A stretch of DNA of 64,000 nt from Pseudomonas putida (GTDB lineage Bacteria; Pseudomonadota; Gammaproteobacteria; Pseudomonadales; Pseudomonadaceae). The position numbers were made by a program, and so were the translations under genes. Positions 8,924 through 17,493 of this stretch are shown here, in pieces (within the stretch, counting starts at the first letter, position 1; each line of letters opens with the position of its first letter). Where the stretch lies: assembly GCF_005080685.1 (NCBI RefSeq), contig NZ_CP039371.1, forward strand, positions 434,001 through 498,000, in the 5' to 3' direction. The notes under the pieces were generated by a model, which did no database searches, was not told the origin of the DNA, and saw nothing but the letters and a program-made list of their open reading frames with translations.

Positions 8924-11614
8924 TCAGGCCATTGGACCGCGCGGATAGCGCTTGAGTTTTGCTTCCAGCTCGCGCCCCGGGATCGGCCGGTCGAACAGGT
9001 AACCCTGCCCCACGTCGCAGCGGTGCCTGCGCAGGAACGCCAGTTGCTCGGGCGTCTCGATACCCTCGGCCACCACTTTGAGCTTGAGGTTGTGGGCCAT
9101 GGCCACCACCGCCGAGGTGATTTCCATGTCGTCCTGGTTGTCGGGGATCTCGTTGATGAAACTGCGGTCGATCTTGATGATGTCGATCGGAAACTTCTTC
9201 AGGTAGCTCAGCGACGAGTAGCCAGTGCCGAAATCGTCCATGGCCAGGTTCAGGCCCAGGGCCTTGAGCTCGTCGAGCTGGCGGTGCGTGTCTTCGCTGG
9301 CCTCCAGCAGCAGGCCCTCGGTCAGTTCCAGCTCCAGCAAGTGCGGGGGCAGGGCTTCTTCCTTGAGGATGCTGGCGATCGAGGCGACCAGGTCGGGGTC
9401 GGAGAACTGCTTGGGCGAAAGGTTGATCGCCACGTGCAGGCTGCCCATGCCGGCCTTGCGCAGTTGCTGGCTCATGCAACAGGCCTGACGTACCACCCAT
9501 TTGCCGATGGGGATGATCAGGCCGGTTTCCTCGGCCACGCTGATGAACTGGTCGGGTCGGATCATGCCGCGCTCGGGGTGGTTCCAGCGCAGTAGCGCCT
9601 CCAGGCCCAGCAAGCGACCGCTTCGCAGGCACAGCTTGGGCTGGTAGAACACCTCCAGCTCGTTCTGGGTCAGCGCCCGGCGCAGGTTGTTCTCGACGAA
9701 CAGCTTGTAACTGGCCTCGGCATTGAGCACCTCGGTGAATACCTGCACCTGGTGCTTGCCGTTGGCCTTGGCCTTGTGCAGCGCAAGGCCCGCGTTCTTC
9801 ATCAGCGTGGTCGGGTCGCTGCCATGCAGCGGCGCGCAAGCGAGGCCGACCGAGGCGGTGACGTTGATCAGCTGGTTGTCGACGAACATCGGCTTGTCGA
9901 GGGTGTGCAGCAGTTGCTGGGCGACACCCTGGCCGTCTTCCAGGCTGGTGTTGTCGAGCAGCACGGCGAATTCGTTGCTGGCGAAGCGGGCCAGCATGCC
10001 GTCGGCGTTGAGGCTGTTGCGCAGGCGCCGGGCCAGACTTACCAGGAGCTTGTCGCCGGTCTGGTGGCCGAGGCTGTCGTTGATCCGCTTGAAGTTGTCG
10101 ATGTCCACCAGCAACAGGCAGATCGGGCTGTCGCCCACGTGGGCGAAGCGCTCGTCGAGGCTGCGGATGAACGCCGGGCGGTTGCCCAGGTTGGTCAGGT
10201 TGTCGGTATAGGCCAGGCGCTCGATGCGCTGCTGGGCCAGCTTGGACTGGGTGATGTCCTCGTAGATGCCGATGTAGTGGGTCAGCTCGCGGTTGTCGCC
10301 GTACACCTTGGAAATCGACAGCTGGCCCCAGTAGGGTTCGAGGTTCTTGCGCCGGCTCTTGAATTCGCCTTGCCAGCTGTTACCCATGGCCAGGCTCGAT
10401 GGCGAGTCGAACAGCAGCTCGCTGAGGTTTTCCAGTGCCGGCAGCTCGGCCAGGTGACGGCCCTGAACCTCTTCGGTGCTGTACTGGGTGATAGCCGTGA
10501 AGCTTGGGTTGACGTACTCGACCACGCCGTCGCGGTTGACCAGCAAGAAGGCGCTGGCGCTTTGCTCCACGGCACGCTGGAACAGGTGCAGGGCACTGGC
10601 CGCGGTGCGTCGGTTGTGGTTGGTGATGACCTGCGCGAACTGGTCGGCCAGCTCGCCGGCGAAGGCGATCTCGTCGGACTGCCAGGCCCTGGGTGTGGCG
10701 GTCTGTTCCAGGCATAGCACCCCCACCACCTGGCCATCGACGCGGATGCTGGCGTCGAGCATGGCATTGTCGGTCACCGGCAGGGCTGCCACCAATTCGC
10801 GGGTACGCGGATCGTGGCGGGCGTTGTGGGCGTCGATGGCGCGGCTGGTGTGCAGGGCTTCGAGGTAGTCGGGAAAGCTACTGGCGTCGATCGGCTCGGG
10901 CAGGCGATGCACCTGTTCGTCGCGCAGCCAGGCACTGATCGGCTCCAGGCGCTGGCCGTCGAGGTGCCAGATGCTGGCGCTGTCGACCTTGTAGATCTCG
11001 CAGGCGCTGCGGGTGATCAGCTCGGCGGCCTCGAGCAGCGAGTTCTCGGCACTGTAGCGCTGGCGGGCGAGGCGCAGGATCAGGTCCTGCTGGCCGCGCA
11101 CGCGTTCAAGATGTTCGAGTTGTTCCTGCTGGGCATGCTGGTTGAGTTGCAGGGCCAGTTGCAGGCGGTTGTTGCGCGACTCCAGCTCGTCGGCGGTCGG
11201 GTCGGCGCCGCCATGTGCCTGGTCGTCCAGCACCGTCAGGTAGCCGCGCAGCAACTGGCGGTTGTGCTGCTTGTAGGCTTCGCCGGTTTCCAGCAGGCGC
11301 AGCGACCCGGCCTGGGCATGCAGGGTGTAGCGCACCCGGTAGTAGCCGCGGCGGCCCAGTTGTTGCTGGATGTCGTCGTGCAATGCGTAGCGCGCCTCGG
11401 GCTCCATCAGGCTGGCGTAGGGCGAGTCGATCAGTGCGCAGAGGTCGGCGGCGGGCATGGCGAACTCGCGTTCGCAAGTCGGGTCGAGGTAGAGCATGGC
11501 CCAGCTCGCTTCGTTGAGCCTTTCGAAACGCAGCATGCCGAGCCGCGAGGGCACGGGAAGCTGCGTGACGACCTCGGCCGCCACACGGCTGGCGGCATCG
11601 GGTTGGCTTTTCAT
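8924..11614 (-). CDS. dipA: Cyclic-di-GMP phosphodiesterase DipA (GAF-PAS-GGDEF-EAL)
   Basis: An 896-residue signalling protein. Order: PAS-like region (about 20-130), GAF (about 180-340), PAS (about 345-455), GGDEF fold (about 475-625), EAL (about 640-890). The cyclase motif is degenerate, reading ASNEF (about residue 545) instead of GG[D/E]EF, and no RxxD inhibitory site precedes it. The EAL domain is intact: [10 protein letters not shown] (about 669) and [10 protein letters not shown]. It should therefore hydrolyse c-di-GMP, with the GGDEF fold as a regulatory module. Architecture, length, the ASNEF motif and position between msrA and aceEF all match P. aeruginosa DipA (PA5017), required for biofilm dispersion. 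A dyad TCGGCCA-T-TGGCCGA (11724-11738) lies upstream. Confidence 0.9.
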   Translation of the reverse strand: MKSQPDAASRVAAEVVTQLPVPSRLGMLRFERLNEASWAMLYLDPTCEREFAMPAADLCALIDSPYASLMEPEARYALHDDIQQQLGRRGYYRVRYTLHAQAGSLRLLETGEAYKQHNRQLLRGYLTVLDDQAHGGADPTADELESRNNRLQLALQLNQHAQQEQLEHLERVRGQQDLILRLARQRYSAENSLLEAAELITRSACEIYKVDSASIWHLDGQRLEPISAWLRDEQVHRLPEPIDASSFPDYLEALHTSRAIDAHNARHDPRTRELVAALPVTDNAMLDASIRVDGQVVGVLCLEQTATPRAWQSDEIAFAGELADQFAQVITNHNRRTAASALHLFQRAVEQSASAFLLVNRDGVVEYVNPSFTAITQYSTEEVQGRHLAELPALENLSELLFDSPSSLAMGNSWQGEFKSRRKNLEPYWGQLSISKVYGDNRELTHYIGIYEDITQSKLAQQRIERLAYTDNLTNLGNRPAFIRSLDERFAHVGDSPICLLLVDIDNFKRINDSLGHQTGDKLLVSLARRLRNSLNADGMLARFASNEFAVLLDNTSLEDGQGVAQQLLHTLDKPMFVDNQLINVTASVGLACAPLHGSDPTTLMKNAGLALHKAKANGKHQVQVFTEVLNAEASYKLFVENNLRRALTQNELEVFYQPKLCLRSGRLLGLEALLRWNHPERGMIRPDQFISVAEETGLIIPIGKWVVRQACCMSQQLRKAGMGSLHVAINLSPKQFSDPDLVASIASILKEEALPPHLLELELTEGLLLEASEDTHRQLDELKALGLNLAMDDFGTGYSSLSYLKKFPIDIIKIDRSFINEIPDNQDDMEITSAVVAMAHNLKLKVVAEGIETPEQLAFLRRHRCDVGQGYLFDRPIPGRELEAKLKRYPRGPMA

Positions 11615-11754
11615 CGAAGACTCGCTTGAAGAGGTGACGCGGCCTGGGACGGCGGCGCATCTGGCAAGGTTGCATCATGTCCCCAAAGCTGGCAAGCGGC
11701 CATATGGGGTATCAGTCAGGTTTTCGGCCATTGGCCGAGAATCCTTAAGGCTGG

Positions 11755-12444
11755 TTACCAGTAGAAGGGTTTGTCGGCGGGTTTCTTGCGAGTCGCTACA
11801 CGCTGTGGAAGCTGGTGCTCGGCTAGCTCAACGTTCGAAACAACGTGCCTCATCCAGTGGGCATAATGCTTCAGCGATCCAGGCACCGTACGTTGGGTGC
11901 CCTCTCGGTGCGGAAGAATCACACCCAATTTCAGCGTTGGGAAATCTTCATGAAGCGCACGCAGGGCTGGAGTCATATCTGTATCGGCGGAGACCAGCAC
12001 CAGTTGCCCGACCCTTTGCTCAGGTGCCAATTTCGCCTGTCGCGCAGCAAGTCGATACATGCTGATTGCAATGTGAACATCTGTTTCTTTTTCCTCGAGC
12101 TTCCAGATTTCGACTTGATCGTTTCGAGAAGCTGGAGTTCTTTTGTCAACGAAGCGGGGCGCTTTGCCTGGCTCCAGCTGATGGCGCCCATGGAAAACCT
12201 CCACACCTAGTGCGATCAATGCCCTCAGATAGGTGTCCTGGGCTTCTTTGGAGGCAGTGCCACGGGAGGCCAGGGAAGGTTTAACGCCGGTAGTGAAGAA
12301 GCTGACTGACTCCAGCGTATTTCCAGGGTGCTGGACACGTAGGATATGGGCCAGGAGGCCCTGAAGGTCAAGCCACTTGTATTGGGTGCCGGCCAAGAGG
12401 CCATAGAAGAGGTTGTAGCCGTCGACAAAGCACGCGGTACGCAA
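11755..12444 (-). CDS. NYN-domain (PIN-like) putative ribonuclease
   Basis: A 229-residue NYN-domain protein (LabA/DUF88-like, PIN fold). Expected metal-binding acidic residues are visible: FVDGYNLF (Asp about 8), KETDVHIAISM (about 115) and SADTDMTPAL (about 150). A basic tail ends KKPADKPFYW. Family members are predicted, and a few shown, to be RNases. The start is TTG (12444) with AGGA ten bases upstream; the D-G-Y-N motif begins right after. In P. aeruginosa dipA adjoins aceF directly, so this gene is probably an accessory insertion. Its codon use includes more AT-rich codons than its neighbours. A strong terminator hairpin lies 21 bp upstream, leaving no room for a promoter in between. 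Confidence 0.75.
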   Translation of the reverse strand: MRTACFVDGYNLFYGLLAGTQYKWLDLQGLLAHILRVQHPGNTLESVSFFTTGVKPSLASRGTASKEAQDTYLRALIALGVEVFHGRHQLEPGKAPRFVDKRTPASRNDQVEIWKLEEKETDVHIAISMYRLAARQAKLAPEQRVGQLVLVSADTDMTPALRALHEDFPTLKLGVILPHREGTQRTVPGSLKHYAHWMRHVVSNVELAEHQLPQRVATRKKPADKPFYW

Positions 12445-12465
12445 GATTGACTATTCCTAAAAACG

Positions 12466-12491
12466 AAAAAACCGGCCTTGGCCGGTTTTTT
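12466..12491. terminator. Bidirectional intrinsic terminator in front of the NYN gene
   Basis: Six A, CCGGCC, TT, GGCCGG, six T: a perfect hairpin with U-tracts in both directions. On the minus strand it lies between the aceF terminator and the NYN start, so it would terminate any transcript reaching the NYN gene from upstream unless read-through occurs. Confidence 0.85.
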
Positions 12492-12721
12492 CACCCCAAC
12501 GGCCAGTGAACTGAATCACTGCGTACGGGGCTGAGTAGTGAGTTCATGTTCCACTATTCATGAAATGGCCGCAATCGGTTTTTTGTATCTGCGATAACCA
12601 GGAGCAGCACCATTACATGAATGGTTGAGCTTCCAGCATACGTCCAACAGCAAATGAGCTTTCGTAGGACGCTTCCGGACGCGTTGTGATTAAGCTCCTA
12701 ACGATCGTGTTGAATTTCAGG
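12492..12721. other. 230-bp region without a recognised gene
   Basis: Between two terminators (12466-12491 and 12722-12750) there is no credible ORF. The composition is less GC-rich than neighbouring genes. A minus-strand transcript starting here would end at 12466, so a small RNA or a leader is possible, but no promoter or conserved RNA motif was recognised. Confidence 0.3.
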
Positions 12722-12750
12722 CAAAAAAAGCCCCGCCAGAGGGCGGGGTT
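12722..12750 (-). terminator. aceEF operon terminator
   Basis: Stem 12731-12737 / 12742-12748 (CCCCGCC with GGCGGGG) followed on the minus strand by seven U. It lies 67 bp beyond the aceF stop. A second GC hairpin, GCCTCC with GGAGGC around 12785-12803, lies closer to the stop. Confidence 0.85.
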
Positions 12751-12816
12751 GAGGTACGAGCGTGGCAGCTCGAAAAGGGTGCCTGCCTCCCCGGAGGGAG
12801 GCAGGTTGGCTGCCTG

Positions 12817-14451
12817 TTACAGCAGCATGGTGCGGATGTCGGTCAGCAGGTCGCCCAGGCGCTTGGTGAAGCGCGCGGCGGCAGCGCCGTTGATCACGCG
12901 GTGATCGTAGGACAGCGACAGCGGCAGCATCAGCTTCGGCTGGAAGGCCTTGCCGTCCCAGACCGGCTGCATGGTGGCCTTGGAGACACCGAGGATCGCC
13001 ACCTCCGGCGCGTTGACGATCGGCGTGAAGCCGGTGCCGCCAATGTGGCCGAGGCTGGAGATGGTGAAGCAGGCGCCTTGCATGTCGTCGGCCGACAGCT
13101 TCTTGGTGCGCGCCTTTTCGGCCAGGGCCGCGGCTTCGCCAGCCAGTTGCAGCAGGCTCTTCTGGTCGACGTTCTTGATCACAGGGACCAGCAGGCCATC
13201 CGGGGTGTCCACGGCGAAGCCGATGTGCACGTACTTCTTGCGGATGATCGCCTTGCCGCTTGGTGCCAGCGAACTGTTGAAGTCCGGCAGCTCCTTGAGC
13301 AGGTGGGCACAGGCCTTGAGCAGCAGCGGCAAAACGGTCAGCTTGACGCCGGCCTTCTCGGCCACGGCCTTCTGCGCGACGCGGAACGCTTCGAGCTCGG
13401 TGATGTCGGCCGAGTCGAACTGGGTGACGTGCGGCACGTTCAGCCAGCTGCGGTGCAGGTTGGCGGCGCCGACCTGCATCAGGCGGGTCAGGGCGACTTC
13501 TTCCACTTCGCCGAACTTGCTGAAGTCGACGGTCGGGATCGGCGGAATGCCGGCACCACCGGTCGCGCCGGCGGCCGGTGCTTCCTTGGCCTTCTGCATG
13601 ACCGACTTGACGTAGACCTGTACGTCTTCCTTGAGGATACGGCCGTGCGGGCCGGTCGCGGCGACCGCGCCCAGGTCGACACCGAATTCACGGGCCAGCT
13701 GACGCACGGCCGGGCCGGCATGCACCTTGGCGTTGCTGCCGGCGGCCGGAGCGGTGGCCACTGGCGCAGGGGCGGCAGCCGGGGCAGCAGCGGCAGGCGC
13801 TGCTGCTTGCGCGGCTTCGGCGTTGGCCGGTGCAGCAGCCGGAGCCGGGGCGGCAGCAGGTGCTTTGCCTGCGACTTCCAGCTTGAGGATCAGGTCACCG
13901 GTGCCGACTTCGTCGTCCAGCTTGGCGATCACTTCCTTCACCACGCCAGCGGCGGGCGACGGGATTTCCATGGACGCCTTGTCGGACTCCAGGGTGATCA
14001 GCGACTGGTCGGCTTCGACGGTGTCACCGGCCTTGACCAGTACTTCGATGATCTTGGCCTTGCCCGACGAGCCGATGTCCGGCACGTGGATGTCCTGCAC
14101 GCTGGCGGCAGCCGGGGCTGCGGCCGGAGCAGGAGCAGGCGCCGCTTCGGCTGCAGGAGCAGGCGCTGCTGCCTGGGCAGGTGCGGCGGCAGGAGCCTCA
14201 GGGGCCGCAGCAGCGGCGCCCTCGGCTTCCAGGACCAACAGCTCGTCGCCTTCTTTCAGGCGATCGCCCAGCTTGACCTTGAGTTCCTTGATCACGCCGG
14301 CCTTGGGGGCCGGAATCTCCATGGAGGCCTTGTCGGACTCCAGGGTCAGCAGGCTCTGGTCAGCCTCGATACGGTCACCGACCTTGACGAACAGCTCGAT
14401 GATTTCACCTTCACCGCTGCCGATGTCAGGTACGCGAATGAGTTCGCTCAC
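12817..14451 (-). CDS. aceF: Pyruvate dehydrogenase E2, dihydrolipoamide acetyltransferase
   Basis: A 544-residue E2 core of the pyruvate dehydrogenase complex. Two lipoyl domains have lipoylation Lys in ESDKASMEIP (about residues 40 and 158), joined and followed by Ala/Pro-rich flexible linkers (about 78-115 and 200-245). The peripheral-subunit-binding domain follows (AVRQLAREFGVDL, about 248) and then the catalytic acyltransferase domain ending with SYDHRVINGA (about 515). The usual DHRVxDG Asp is Asn here, as in Azotobacter vinelandii E2p, so this is a lineage feature. It starts 13 bp after the aceE stop and is co-transcribed with it. Confidence 0.96.
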   Translation of the reverse strand: MSELIRVPDIGSGEGEIIELFVKVGDRIEADQSLLTLESDKASMEIPAPKAGVIKELKVKLGDRLKEGDELLVLEAEGAAAAAPEAPAAAPAQAAAPAPAAEAAPAPAPAAAPAAASVQDIHVPDIGSSGKAKIIEVLVKAGDTVEADQSLITLESDKASMEIPSPAAGVVKEVIAKLDDEVGTGDLILKLEVAGKAPAAAPAPAAAPANAEAAQAAAPAAAAPAAAPAPVATAPAAGSNAKVHAGPAVRQLAREFGVDLGAVAATGPHGRILKEDVQVYVKSVMQKAKEAPAAGATGGAGIPPIPTVDFSKFGEVEEVALTRLMQVGAANLHRSWLNVPHVTQFDSADITELEAFRVAQKAVAEKAGVKLTVLPLLLKACAHLLKELPDFNSSLAPSGKAIIRKKYVHIGFAVDTPDGLLVPVIKNVDQKSLLQLAGEAAALAEKARTKKLSADDMQGACFTISSLGHIGGTGFTPIVNAPEVAILGVSKATMQPVWDGKAFQPKLMLPLSLSYDHRVINGAAAARFTKRLGDLLTDIRTMLL

Positions 14452-14464
14452 TTAAAGATACTCC

Positions 14465-17110
14465 TCAGCAGTCCAGTGGGTTGCGCTTGTCCGGGTCGAT
14501 GCCGAACTTGACGATGGCGTCAGCCACAACCTTGGGTTCGATCTCGCCACGGTCAGCCAGGGCTTCCAGGGCAGCCAGCACCACGAAGTGCCGGTCGACT
14601 TCGAAGAAGTGACGCAGCTTCTTGCGGCTGTCGCTGCGGCCGTAGCCATCGGTACCCAGGACCTTGAACTCTTTGCTCGGCACCCACTGGCGAATCTGCT
14701 CGGCGAACAGCTTCATGTAGTCGGTGGAGGCGATGACCGGACCCTTGCGACCGTTCAGGCACTGCTCGACGTAGGTCTGCTGTGGCTTCTGGCCAGGCTT
14801 GAGGCGGTTGGCGCGTTCCACGGCCAGGCCGTCGCGACGCAGTTCGTTGAAGCTGGTGACGCTCCACACGTCGGCACCGACGTTGAACTCTTCACGCAGG
14901 ATCTTCGCAGCTTCGCGGACTTCGCGCAGGATGGTGCCGGAGCCCATCAGTTGCACGTGGTGCGCGGCTTCGCGGGTGTCTTCTTCCAGCAGGTACATGC
15001 CCTTGATGATGCCTTCCTCGACACCGGCCGGCATGGCTGGCTGCTGGTAGGATTCGTTCATCACGGTGATGTAGTAGAAGATGTCCTGTTGCTCTTCGGT
15101 CATCTTCTTCATGCCGTCCTGGATGATCACCGCCAGCTCGTAGCCGTAGGTTGGATCATAGGTGCGGCAGTTCGGGATGGTGCCCGCCATCATGTGGCTG
15201 TGGCCGTCCTCGTGCTGCAGGCCTTCACCGTTGAGGGTGGTACGGCCGGCGGTACCGCCGATCAGGAAGCCACGGGTGCGGCTGTCGCCAGCGGCCCAGG
15301 CCAGGTCGCCGATACGCTGGAAGCCGAACATCGAGTAGAAGATGTAGAACGGCAGCATCGGCTGGTTGTGGCAGCTGTACGAGGTACCGGCAGCGATGAA
15401 CGACGACATGGCGCCGGCTTCGTTGATGCCTTCCTCGAGGATCTGGCCCTTCTTGTCCTCGCGGTAGAACATCACCTGGTCCTTGTCGACCGGCTCGTAG
15501 AGCTGGCCCACGGACGAGTAGATGCCCAGCTGGCGGAACATGCCTTCCATACCGAAGGTACGGGCTTCGTCCGGGATGATCGGAACGATGCGCTGGCCGA
15601 TTTCCTTGTCCTTGACCAGCTGCGCCAGGATGCGCACGAAGGCCATGGTGGTGGAGATTTCGCGGTCGCCCGAGCCATCCAGGATCGCCTTGAGCGTTTC
15701 CAGTGGCGGGGTCGGCACGCTGAAGCTCTTGGCGCGGCGCTGCGGCACGAAGCCACCCAGGGCGGTGCGGCGCTCGGCCAGGTACTTGGCCTCGGCGGAA
15801 CCTTCTTCTGGGCGGAAGAACGGCAGGTTTTCGAGGTCGGCATCCTTGACCGGGATGTCGAAGCGGTCACGGAAGTGACGCAGGCTGTCGACGTCGACCT
15901 TCTTGGTGTTGTGCGCGGTGTTCTTGGCTTCGCCAGCACCGGTACCGTAACCCTTGATGGTCTTGGCCAGGATGACGGTCGGCTGGTCCTTGTGGTTCAC
16001 AGCCTGGTGGTATGCCGCGTAGACCTTGTACGGGTCGTGGCCGCCACGGTTGAGCTTCCAGATCTCGTCGTCGGACAGGTCTTCGACCATGGCCTTGAGC
16101 TCTGGGGTATTGAAGAAGTGTTCACGGACGTACGCACCGTCCTTGGCCTTGTAGTTCTGGTACTCGCCGTCGATGACTTCGTCCATGCGACGCTGCAGGG
16201 CGCCGTTGGTGTCCTTGGCGAACAGTGGGTCCCAGAAGCGGCCCCAGACGACCTTGTTGACGTTCCAGCCACCGCCACGGAACACGCCTTCGAGTTCCTG
16301 GATGATCTTGCCGTTGCCGCGAACCGGGCCGTCGAGGCGCTGCAGGTTGCAGTTGATGACGAAGATCAGGTTGTCCAGCTTCTCGCGGCCGGCCAGGGCG
16401 ATCGCGCCCAGGGATTCCGGCTCGTCGCACTCGCCGTCGCCCATGAAGCACCAGACCTTTTGCTTGCCGGCCGGGATGAAGCCACGGGCTTCGAGGTACT
16501 TCATGAAACGAGCTTGGTAGATTGCCTGGATCGGACCCAGACCCATCGAAACGGTCGGGAACTGCCAGAAGTCAGGCATCAGCCATGGGTGCGGGTACGA
16601 CGACAGGCCGTTGCCGTCCACTTCCTGGCGGAAGTTGTTCATCTGGTCTTCGCTGATGCGGCCTTCCATGAAGGCGCGAGCGTAGACGCCAGGCGAGGCG
16701 TGGCCCTGGAAGAACACCAGGTCACCGCCGTGTTCTTCGGTCGGGGCCTGGAAGAAGTAGTTGAAGCCGATGTCGTACAGGGTGGCGCTGGAGGCGAAGC
16801 TGGAGATGTGTCCGCCCAGGTCCGAGTCTTTCAGGTTGGTGCGCATGACCATGGCCAGGGCGTTCCAACGCACCATCGAGCGAATGCGGCGTTCCATGAA
16901 CAGGTCGCCAGGCATGCGTGCTTCGTGGGTGACAGGGATGGTATTACGGTACGGCGTGGTGATGGCATACGGCAGCTGCGAGCCACTACGGGTGGCCAGC
17001 TCGCCCATACGGGTCATCAGGTAATGAGCGCGGTCTTCGCCTTCTTTGTCGAGGACCGACTCCAGGGCATCCAGCCATTCCTGGGTTTCGATTGGATCGA
17101 GGTCTTGCAT
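14465..17110 (-). CDS. aceE: Pyruvate dehydrogenase E1, homodimeric type
   Basis: An 881-residue ThDP-dependent E1 that decarboxylates pyruvate and acetylates the lipoyl groups of AceF. The ThDP-binding motif begins GDGECDEPES (about residue 229) and ends NLIFVINCN about 25 residues on. GHASPGVYARAF and the pyrimidine/C-terminal domains are full length. It is the first gene of the aceEF operon, divergent from glnE across 383 bp. The upstream region carries two RccR-type operators (17220-17286) and a further palindrome (17291-17307). E3 (lpd) is not in the window. Confidence 0.96.
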   Translation of the reverse strand: MQDLDPIETQEWLDALESVLDKEGEDRAHYLMTRMGELATRSGSQLPYAITTPYRNTIPVTHEARMPGDLFMERRIRSMVRWNALAMVMRTNLKDSDLGGHISSFASSATLYDIGFNYFFQAPTEEHGGDLVFFQGHASPGVYARAFMEGRISEDQMNNFRQEVDGNGLSSYPHPWLMPDFWQFPTVSMGLGPIQAIYQARFMKYLEARGFIPAGKQKVWCFMGDGECDEPESLGAIALAGREKLDNLIFVINCNLQRLDGPVRGNGKIIQELEGVFRGGGWNVNKVVWGRFWDPLFAKDTNGALQRRMDEVIDGEYQNYKAKDGAYVREHFFNTPELKAMVEDLSDDEIWKLNRGGHDPYKVYAAYHQAVNHKDQPTVILAKTIKGYGTGAGEAKNTAHNTKKVDVDSLRHFRDRFDIPVKDADLENLPFFRPEEGSAEAKYLAERRTALGGFVPQRRAKSFSVPTPPLETLKAILDGSGDREISTTMAFVRILAQLVKDKEIGQRIVPIIPDEARTFGMEGMFRQLGIYSSVGQLYEPVDKDQVMFYREDKKGQILEEGINEAGAMSSFIAAGTSYSCHNQPMLPFYIFYSMFGFQRIGDLAWAAGDSRTRGFLIGGTAGRTTLNGEGLQHEDGHSHMMAGTIPNCRTYDPTYGYELAVIIQDGMKKMTEEQQDIFYYITVMNESYQQPAMPAGVEEGIIKGMYLLEEDTREAAHHVQLMGSGTILREVREAAKILREEFNVGADVWSVTSFNELRRDGLAVERANRLKPGQKPQQTYVEQCLNGRKGPVIASTDYMKLFAEQIRQWVPSKEFKVLGTDGYGRSDSRKKLRHFFEVDRHFVVLAALEALADRGEIEPKVVADAIVKFGIDPDKRNPLDC

Positions 17111-17219
17111 GGCTTGCTCCAGGGCGGAAAGGCCACCAGAATCGGGGGCCTGAGTTTGCGACTGGCCTTATGGGCAGACGTCGTGAATTCTTGGATTACC
17201 GGTGTGTGATCCGGCGCCG

Positions 17220-17286
17220 TGTAGTTTTACTACAAATGCTTTCGCATTTCATGCTTTTACCGCTTCGGGGTAGTAGTAAAACTACA
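17220..17286 (-). promoter_or_regulatory. Two 15-bp RccR-type operators upstream of aceE
   Basis: TGTAGTTTTACTACA (17220-17234) is a perfect TGTAGT-N3-ACTACA palindrome apart from the 3-bp centre. AGTAGTAAAACTACA (17272-17286) is its near-copy (one mismatch in the half-sites). Centres at 17227 and 17279 are 52 bp apart, about five helical turns. The 15-bp length and the aceE location match the short operator class reported for the RpiR-family regulator RccR of P. fluorescens. A GntR/FadR-type reading (TNGT-N3-ACNA) also fits the core, so regulator identity is inferred. Confidence 0.75.
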
Positions 17287-17290
17287 GAAA

Positions 17291-17307
17291 TGCGACGTTT
17301 GGTCGCA
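17291..17307. promoter_or_regulatory. Palindrome TGCGAC-N5-GTCGCA upstream of aceE
   Basis: TGCGACGTTTGGTCGCA has 6-bp inverted arms and lies 4 bp from the distal RccR-type site. A near-identical element, in the same orientation relative to the gene, lies upstream of glcB (41901-41918). The binding factor is unknown. Confidence 0.5.
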
Positions 17308-17493
17308 CCTCGGCTTGTGGGGAAAAACGTTCATGTTGGTTGGCGTGGTGTCGCGAGCGGGTGTTTAGTGATGTTTCTTGCCAATGTTTCGGATTTTTCA
17401 GCTATTTCCAACTTTTGTACGACAGTCCAACCGTGGTCCAGCGTCCCCGTGGCCGCTTCTACCCTTCACTTTCTCGCCGATCAAGGATAGCCC

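Noticed and set aside
12601..12630. AGGAG followed by a three-codon ORF (Met-Asn-Gly), possible leader peptide
   Set aside because: On the plus strand with no downstream plus-strand gene to regulate; short enough to be chance.
13740..14240. Repetitive DNA suggestive of an array inside aceF
   Set aside because: These are the Ala/Pro-rich flexible linkers between lipoyl domains, a normal feature of E2 proteins, not a CRISPR or transferred repeat.
14588..17209. Long plus-strand open frame across aceE
   Set aside because: Mirror of the conserved aceE coding sequence with biased composition and no recognisable protein.
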